Shown here: piece after piece, positions 57,651 to 64,000 of the stretch
How the letters are laid out: each line of letters starts with the position of its first letter
Numbering within the stretch: position 1 is the first letter of the stretch
DNA from: Anaeramoeba flamelloides
Lineage: Eukaryota; Metamonada; Anaeramoebidae
Direction of reading: 5' to 3'
Length of the DNA: 64,000 nt
Assembly (NCBI GenBank): GCA_027625915.1
Contig: JANTQA010000051.1
Span: 6,820,501-6,884,500 of the forward strand
The notes under the pieces: generated by a model
Seen by the model: the letters and a program-made list of their open reading frames with translations, nothing else
Told to the model about the DNA's origin: nothing
The model's database searches: none
Program-made: the position numbers and the translations under genes

Positions 57651-57972
57651 TATAAAGAAAATATTTTGAAATTTTCTTTTTATTTCTCAAATTATAAAAA
57701 ACCTAATGGCACATTTCCAAAATTCAAAAGAATAGAGAAAAATCTATGATTTTCCAGAATTCTTTTAAAACCAGGAAAAGCTAACGGGGGCTTTCTTTAG
57801 ATTTTCTGTTTTATCTGGAAAAGTTATTGAATTTCGGGTTAAACATCAAACTCGAAAAAAGCTAACAAATTGCCTCAAGTGGCGTAGAGTGCCTTCGAGT
57901 CCGAGGTTTTTTTTTTAATATTAAAATTAAAAAAAATGTAAATGTTGATATAGGAAATATATTTCCTCGCTT
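57651..57972. repeat. Right part of the old host repeat
   Basis: Continues the AAAACCTAA/CGAGGTTTTTT repeat of 55.0-55.9 kb after the family A insertion. No gene. Confidence 0.4.
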
Positions 57973-58718
57973 AAGGGATTAGCATATACTAAGTAGAAAC
58001 TTATGATCAAAGTATGTTGTTATTGGAGCCTAACCACATTAGTGCTACGTGGTTTGAATGTCTCTAAAAAATCGATTAATAAAGTAGTGATATTTGTTGA
58101 TCTTATCAATTAAAAATGATCTATGTATTCGTAAAAAACTCAACAATTTCAGAATAAAATCTGCATTTCGCCACAAATTTAAATGTTGAATTATCAATTG
58201 TCAGACTACAAAGTCACAAAATATCTTTCTTAAATTTGTGGCGAAATGTAGATTAGTTCCTAAAAAATTCATTGTTTTTTAAAAAATTAAATAATTAGCC
58301 AAGATATTTTTTTGACAAATTATTTCTCGAATCATGGAAATATATTGATTCTACAATTAGCTTTATCAAAAGCAAACAAAACTAATCAGTCTTTCTGCTT
58401 TTATCTTGATGATTATTGGATTAATCTTTGAAATCCAAAAATTATAAAAATAGTTACTTTTGGAAGTTCAAAATCTAAATTATTAAATACCAGAATACTG
58501 TATTTTGAGTTTCTTTTTTTAGAGTTGAAAAAGGAATTAAAAAAAAAATATCCTCAAAATGGCAATTTTTTAATAGTGATCATTAGCAAAAAATGAAATA
58601 ATTTATTGTGCAATAATATTTATAATAGATTTTTTTGAGCCATGTCGCTCTAAAATCACTTACCCCCAATTACTACGTACTTTGATTCTAGAGAAATCTA
58701 TGGTGATGTTAATCCCTT
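57973..58718. mobile_element. TIR element, family C copy 2 (shorter, reversed)
   Basis: Ends AGGGATTAGCATATACTAAG and, inverted, AAGGGATTAACATCACCATA. Reverse orientation relative to 32951-34260 and lacking about 500 bp of its interior. Contains a small inverted pair, TTTCGCCACAAATTTAA and TTAAATTTGTGGCGAAAT. Confidence 0.65.
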
Positions 58719-58811
58719 AAAAATAAAAAAAAAAAAGGTATATATTTGATTGAGATGTTTTGAAGTATTTTTTTCTTCTTTAGATTTTTGTTCTTGAGAT
58801 CCTGTGGATCT

Positions 58812-59241
58812 TTACCTTATAATGCTTTTTAATTTATTGCCCCAAAAGAAGAAAATCCACACAAGAGCATTTTTAGTAGACAAACGACTCCTTAAGTGTG
58901 GTGCTAATTTATGGTAGCGAATCGGCACTTTTGCTTTGATGGTGTATGAAGATTGATTTTTAAAATCTATGATTAAACAATTCACCAAAGAAAATTATAA
59001 ATAGCACTCTTTAAAAAATAAGACCATAACTATGAAAACCATTCGCCAGAATCGCAAGATTAAAGATTTGAAAGATCTTTAAAATGTGATTACCATAAAA
59101 ATGAATCAAATGGATTCAAAAAAAAGAATTGAAACAATGACAATTGCCAAATTCTTTTCCAAGTCTCATTTTTGAATATTCCTTTTGGAACCAATCTTGT
59201 TGTTCATAAAATGTTGTCACCCATAAAAAAGTTTGCTGTGT
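58812..59241 (-). CDS. Last two exons of an unidentified gene
   Basis: Exons 59136-59241 and 58812-58966 on the - strand. Acceptor TTTTTTTAG precedes the first; donor GTTTCA and acceptor ATCATAG give a phase-consistent joint. The frame reads TQQTFLWVTTFYEQQDWFQK, then SKMRLGKEFGNCHY, then SYTIKAKVPIRYHKLAPHL, then NALVWIFFFWGNKLKSIIR and TAA. The sequence is less AT-rich and protein-like. Upstream exons were not found before the next gene at 59358; if the in-frame Met of SKMRLG is the start, the product is about 62 residues. Family not recognised. It could be a truncated copy. Confidence 0.35.
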
Positions 59242-59357
59242 CTAAAAAAATTTTTTTGTTGTTCAAGACTAAATAAAAAAAAAGAAAAGAAAAAACACAA
59301 AAAAAATAAATAACGAGATAAAAATGGATTTATTTTTCCTATCAAACATGTTTTGGA

Positions 59358-59657
59358 TTAATTGCTGGCCGGAACAAGTTTATTTTTATAACTTTCCGAT
59401 TGGTTTTTACAGGCAACGACAAAAAAGCCAATAATAAAAAGAATTGCAATTAAGGTTAGAAAAACAAACAATTCATTCCATACAATTTCACGATGGTACT
59501 CGACAATTGGATCAAGCGCGTCTGTTTTTTCTATTTTTGAATACTCACGTGTTGTTTCTTCATCAAGGTTTTCTAAGTCGATCAGTGTAAAGGTTTCTTT
59601 GCAACTAATAAATAGGAACAATGAAAGAACACATAAGAAGAGAGTAAAAGATTTCAT
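59358..59657 (-). CDS. Small type I membrane protein
   Basis: 99 residues from the ATG at 59657. An upstream in-frame ATG at 59738 would put 27 hydrophilic residues before the signal peptide, so the inner Met is preferred. Residues 1-18 (MKSFTLFLCVLSLFLFIS) are a clear signal peptide. Residues about 20-55 form an acidic ectodomain (LIDLENLDEETTREYSKIEK). Residues about 64-87 (VFLTLIAILFIIGFFVVAC) are a membrane span, followed by a short basic/polar tail ending LVPASN. The layout predicts a secretory-pathway or surface protein with the N-terminus outside. No family recognised. Codon use is less AT-extreme than the spacer, which supports a real gene. Confidence 0.6.
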   Translation of the reverse strand: MKSFTLFLCVLSLFLFISCKETFTLIDLENLDEETTREYSKIEKTDALDPIVEYHREIVWNELFVFLTLIAILFIIGFFVVACKNQSESYKNKLVPASN

Positions 59658-59792
59658 TTGAGTGATTGAAAAAAGGAAAAAATGACAAATAATTTGAAAA
59701 TTATGTTTTTCTTTGTAAGATGTGTCGAAAGATGCCATTGTGCTTTATTAAGGCTCTAAGTATTATATTTGGATACAAGTATTTAAAAAGTA

Positions 59793-60047
59793 TTATAACA
59801 AGAAATCAAATTTTAAAGTAACCACCAAGCTTTGATATTTCAATGAGATAAAATTTGCAAGGATTATCTTTTTATCAATTTTATAATCTGAATTACAGTA
59901 GGTTACTGATTTAACCCAATCCATACAAACCTTACAATAAAAAAAGTACCAAACAAATAAATAGAGATCACACATTACAACCAATTTCTTGGGAAACCCT
60001 ATTGAATAAATGAAAAGAAAAATACAGATTAGCGAAAAGTAAATCAT
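59793..60047 (-). CDS. Possible small membrane protein
   Basis: 84 codons from ATG at 60047. A hydrophobic start (MIYFSLICIFLFIYSIGF), a Cys/Tyr-rich middle (YFFYCKVCMDWVKSVTYCNS), then a polar-hydrophobic tail. It resembles a signal-anchor protein, but a chance AT-rich frame is equally possible. No family recognised. Confidence 0.2.
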   Translation of the reverse strand: MIYFSLICIFLFIYSIGFPKKLVVMCDLYLFVWYFFYCKVCMDWVKSVTYCNSDYKIDKKIILANFISLKYQSLVVTLKFDFLL

Positions 60048-60080
60048 ATTTATTAATTCCAAAACAGGTTTTTTCTTCAA

Positions 60081-61135
60081 TTATTGAAATTAATAGAATA
60101 TTGATTGTATTGAAAAGTCATTTAACATGAACAAAAACACAATTCCGAAGTAGAATTTGTAAATTACTATAAAACTTTAATGTTTATAATTATTCTTCTT
60201 AAAACAATAGAAATATTTTTTAATCGGTTGAATAAATCAATTTTTTTACCAAAGAATTATCTCAAAAACCGAAAATGATTCTTTTTATTCAATCCATGAA
60301 AATAAAAACAAATTATTATATGTCCTTAATAAAATTAAGTACTATTTTTTTCTGATTAATATTTTTCAAAATTAAGTTTATAACTTAATTCAATTAACCA
60401 CTGGTATAAATTTTTTTAGAACAAAAACACTCTCAACTTTTCAATATCGAAAATATTTTTTGGAATTAGTGTTCACTTTTTTATTTTTTTTTGATAAATT
60501 GGGGTTGAGAAAAGTTTGAAATTAAAGAATAAGTTAATATATTAAATTAGAATGCTTTTCCAGAAAGTTTATCCTTTGAGTTTAACCTTTTTTTAATTTT
60601 TACCATTTAAAATTAAAAAAAACATTTGAGGACCAAATTCGTCCCTTTTGTGAAAAGAAAATTCCCAGAATTTAGAATTTGTTTTAGTAAATAAGTTAAA
60701 ACAAGATAATGAATCTAAAAATATAAATAATTTCAAGTGTGGATTCAATGATTTTGGCAAAAAATGTTTTCAAGAAAAAGTTAAATTGAAACTTTATTTA
60801 GTTTTATTTTTTCATTTTGTTTTTTTAACTGTATTAATGGAAAGTATTTGATCAGTTTTCCATTTTTAGTTTTTTTTGGGTCGTAGGGACATATAATAAT
60901 GATAGAAATAATAATAAAAATAAGATAAAACCTTTTTATAATAATTGAAAGAAATAAAATCAATTTAAAGGTTTTTTTTTCATAGAAAATGGAAAAAAAA
61001 ATTAATCTAACAGAAAAAATATACTTTTTTGGGTTTTTTAATTAGTTCAGAATTTTTTCACACTTGGCATCTATAAAATTTCAAAGTATAAAAATCACCA
61101 ATAACATATTTTGAATTATGTCTCTATTGTTTTAG
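60081..61135. other. Gene-free, AT-rich
   Basis: No supported gene; short hydrophobic frames only. Confidence 0.35.
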
Positions 61136-61546
61136 GATAATGATCCCGTGAAATTGTCAATTGTATTCAAATGGGAAATCTTTCTTCTGATTTTGTTTTA
61201 TGGTTTAAAGTTTTATATTAATTTTTCAAAATATAAGGTATTTCCAAAAAAGGGGGGTATAATTTTTTTACATTCTATAAACAATCCTTTTTTGTTAGTA
61301 GGATCTTTTTCGTTAATAGACAATATCAAATTAAGTTTAATATTATTACCGATTGTATCAATGACAAATATTATTTTTTTCAAAATATGTATGTTAAAAT
61401 ATTTCCAAAAAATGAAAAAAAAAAATTGCACTTTTTTTGGAGAAAACAATCCAAGACCAATTTCAATAAAAAACCGGAAATATGGAAAGGGTACATTTGA
61501 TTTTTTAAACAACAAAATGCAGTTATATGTTTTCAATTCTATTTGA
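61136..61546 (+). CDS. Possible exon of a hydrophobic protein
   Basis: An open stretch after acceptor TTTTAG, reading DNDPVKLSIVFKWEIFLLIL, then INNPFLLVGSFSLIDNIKL, then ENNPRPISIKNRKYGKGTF, to TGA. There is no ATG start, and the opposite strand is also open over most of it (61213-61614), so the coding strand is not secure. No family recognised. Confidence 0.22.
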   Translation, partial: DNDPVKLSIVFKWEIFLLILFYGLKFYINFSKYKVFPKKGGIIFLHSINNPFLLVGSFSLIDNIKLSLILLPIVSMTNIIFFKICMLKYFQKMKKKNCTFFGENNPRPISIKNRKYGKGTFDFLNNKMQLYVFNSI

Positions 61547-61823
61547 AAATTTGTTGTGATTAAAAAAGTTATGAAAATGATTTTATCAATCAAAAAGAAA
61601 ATAATAAACACCAATTTTCACCTCTAAAAAAAAAACCGATATAATCAAGATCAGAAAATTTAATAAATTTTATTTATGTAATACAATACTAAGAAAAAAT
61701 GGAATTATTACCAAGTATCAATAAATGGTAGTTAATGATTTTGGATATTTAAAATATCTCTATTAAACTCAATCTAAAAAACAAAATTATTTAAAATAAT
61801 TTGCCCCACTTTCTTGAAAATTG

Positions 61824-61862
<39 letters not shown>

Positions 61863-62366
61863 ACATACGGATATAATTCTCAGATCTAAGTATTTTATCG
61901 ACTTATTTTAATTTATTTTTTTATTTAAAAGTTATTTAGCTTTGTCAAAATACTTGTTTTTATTTACTTGTAATTATGACTTGACAAAAATTTGTTTTCT
62001 CAGATGAATAATTTGATTTTCTCTCATTTTTTTCCTCTGTAAGTTTATTAATGATTTTTATTTCTTTATTTTTTTAAAGAAGAATAGCAAGTTAAAAATA
62101 CTTTTCTGAAAAGAAAATCAATTAACTAATTTATTTGTATTTTTATTTTTATCGATGTAATTTTTAAATGTATATTTTAAAAGTATTTGAATAAAATTTG
62201 TATATTTTCAAAATATTTTTTGGATTCGGGTTTTTTTGTTAATAAAAACATAGAATTGTTTCTTTTAATTTTTATTCATAATATATATAAATTGTATATA
62301 TTTTGTTTTAAAATGGTTTTGGTTATATCAATTTCTTAATTCAGAAATAAATTTAAAAAAATCCAA
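61547..62366. other. Spacer with (TA)n
   Basis: Contains the TA microsatellite at about 61826-61860; otherwise AT-rich 3' flank of the E2F/DP gene. Confidence 0.4.
61826..61860. repeat. (TA)n microsatellite
   Basis: About 17 uninterrupted TA units. Confidence 0.95.
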
Positions 62367-63943
62367 TTAATTTTCATCTTGAATGAAAGGCGATAGATCG
62401 TATTCCTCCTCATTAAATTCATCCAATAGTCCCTTTAAATCGATTCTATTTATAAAATAAAAAAAAAAAAAGTAAATTGATAAAAATAAAAAAAATAATT
62501 AATTAATTAATGAGCTGATCAAAGAATACATTCACAAAAATGAAAAAAAAAAATTCATAAGCAATCCCAAATTGAAATTATTGTTCACAAAGTACTACAG
62601 ATTTTGAATTTCTAACAATAGGTCTAAAATCGTTAGAGTTATTGAAATTTGAAAAGGTGTTTGAAAATAAATCTGATGGACGATTAGTCGTTTAATTCTT
62701 GGAATTAAATGTGAGAGATCAAAAATAAAACTTAAAGACAAAAAAAAACAATTAAATAAAGGCAAACGGCTCATTTTTCCCGAGTTCTTCTTCTAAACGA
62801 TTAACATAATTTGTCAATACATTAATTTGTGATTCTTCGTATTCAATTTGTTCCAAAATGTTTACGACATCGACAACTTCCGGCAAAGGTTCGCCATCTA
62901 AATAAATATAGGGCATTTTACTTTCTCGTTTTTTACCAGGCTTGTGGACCAGGGGTGTCGTTAAAAGGACTATTATGTTCCAAACAAAACATTTAAAATT
63001 TTTTTTTTGTTAATTTGGTTGATCGGTTAATTCAAAAAAGAAAAAAACAGAGTCATAATAACCAAAAAATTTAAAATTGCTTGACATAAAACAAAAAAGA
63101 AACGGAAAATCTTGTACCATTTAAAATATCATAAGCCCTACGATACCCAATCCCAAGCTCAGTAAAAATATCTTTAAAGACCATTTTTCCTCCTATAATT
63201 TTACAATCAAAACAAAATTGTTTTGCAGTTATTTGGAAGAAAATTGAGACAAAAGGTTGTGAATAATTTCAGAAAATCGTTAAAACTTGGTCTTTCAAAA
63301 AAAAACAATTTTAAGACAGCTTTTGTAAATCCAAAAGCTTCTGTTTCCAAGAAAAAAATAACCTCACACAGCCAATTTAAAAAAGTGAGAAATAATAAGC
63401 TTTGAGAAATGGTGTTCAAACTGTTTGGTTACGGCTTTTAAGCAGTTTGGATTTCCACTTTTCACAACCTTTGTGTTCTTAACTTTTGTAAATTGACATG
63501 AAATGAAATTTTTTTTGTTTTTTTTTTTTCGAAATTAAATTTTCAAGTTTTGAAAAAGATCTTTCAACAGGGTTGTTGTGGATTAAAAAAATTAAAAAAA
63601 CAATACTCTTTTGTAAAAGTCTTAAAATTCTGATTGTACAATGCTCAATACTTTCTTTTTTAATTTTTGTGTTTTTCTTCGTTCCACTGATCGTTGTATT
63701 TGTAGTTTTTTTTGGTACCTTTTGAATATTCTGTGTTTTTTGTGTCGAGTTTCTTGTTCTTCTTGTTCGTGTCTTTGGTTTTTCAAAAACTTGAGTGATC
63801 TCTTCCATCTTGTTATTTGGATCATAAGCTTCATCATCTTCTTCGTCTGTTAAAAAATCTGGATCCTTAAAGTCAATTTTTGCTTTTCTTCGTGATCGGC
63901 GTGGCCTTTTCAAGGGTATTTCGCTTTGTTGATTTGGATCCAT
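62367..63943 (-). CDS. E2F/DP-family winged-helix transcription factor
   Basis: Exons on the - strand: 63607-63943, 63118-63192, 62768-62969, 62367-62445. Introns start GTATTG, GTACAA and GTTTGC and end TATAG, AATAG and AATAG; all phases agree, giving 230 residues. The N-terminus is basic (PLKRPRRSRRKAK) then acidic. The DNA-binding region runs IEHCTIRILRLLQKRGKMVF then KDIFTELGIGYRRAYDILNV; the RRxYDxxNVL signature of the E2F/DP recognition helix is intact (E2F has RRIYD, DP has RRxYDALNVL). A leucine-rich coiled coil follows (VVNILEQIEYEESQINVLTN), as in the E2F/DP dimerisation segment. The last exon is short and acidic (LLDEFNEEEYDLSPFIQDEN), like the E2F activation/Rb-binding tail. E2F and DP act as heterodimers on cell-cycle genes; whether this is the E2F or DP partner is open. 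Start Met 63943 is the first ATG in frame. Confidence 0.75.
63229..63405 (+). other. Opposite-strand coding-like exon in the E2F/DP intron
   Basis: Within the first intron of the E2F/DP gene, the + strand has acceptor TTTTGCAG then 58 codons reading LFGRKLRQKVVNNFRKSL, then KTAFVNPKASVSKKKITS, then QFKKVRNNKL and TGA. It is basic, protein-like and less AT-rich than the other introns. No matching upstream exon or ATG was found. It may be a gene fragment carried in by insertion, or chance. Confidence 0.3.
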
Positions 63944-64000
63944 TTTGCTTGTTGTTTTTTTTTTTTTTATTTTCGAAAACAAATTTTGCAAAAAATATTG

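Noticed and set aside
61213-61614. 133-codon - strand frame
   Set aside because: Overlaps the slightly more protein-like + strand stretch; neither is secure, and this one has a more biased Phe/Ile composition.

Overview
The window is nuclear DNA of a eukaryote. It is very AT-rich, genes are carried on both strands, GT-AG introns recover sensible reading frames, proteins are rich in Asn and Lys, and the spaces between genes are full of degenerate inverted-repeat transposons. The intact genes read well with the standard code. The gene set (RalGAP alpha, KEOPS Cgi121, a muskelin-type kelch protein, an E2F/DP factor, a calmodulin-like protein, a Dilute-domain remnant) fits a free-living amoeboid or flagellate protist. 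Anaeramoeba or something of similar composition is my best guess, but it is only an inference from style; nothing here proves the species.

Layout, left to right. 1-2540 (-): 5' part of a LisH-CTLH-kelch (muskelin-type) gene that runs off the left edge. 2541-7099: gene-free, with a split repeat module around a long hairpin. 7100-7624 (+): Cgi121/TPRKB. 7888-9780: a transposon with terminal inverted repeats. 10255-11217 (-): a Lys/Glu/Ser-rich disordered protein. 11.2-17.4 kb: repeats only. 17419-18158 (+): a four-exon gene of unknown function. 18.2-22.5 kb: repeats. 22589-28102 (+): RalGAP alpha-like gene, last three exons. 28.9-30.4 kb: reverse-transcriptase-like remnant. 30945-36445 (+): calmodulin-like gene split by a 5.06-kb intron that holds three mobile elements. 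37-40.4 kb: three more elements. 40974-41954 (-): a small PH-like gene whose first coding exon is only the ATG. 42.6-43.9 kb: a transposon. 45537-50013 (+): a coiled-coil/Dilute-domain gene, broken, with a transposon at a TA site. 50.5-58.7 kb: transposons nested to three levels and retroelement remnants. 58812-60047 (-): small genes, one with signal peptide and membrane span. 62367-63943 (-): a four-exon E2F/DP-type transcription factor.

No operon-like organisation is visible. The recognised genes are separate housekeeping or signalling functions: tRNA t6A modification, small-GTPase inactivation, Ca2+ sensing, ubiquitin-ligase/cytoskeleton-type scaffolding and cell-cycle transcription. The most unusual features are in the mobile DNA: one element carries an array of TCGCGA palindromes at its ends, which have decayed towards TpG/CpA in an older copy; a TA-target insertion sits inside the Dilute gene; and one short-ORF-bearing element is present in two very similar copies.
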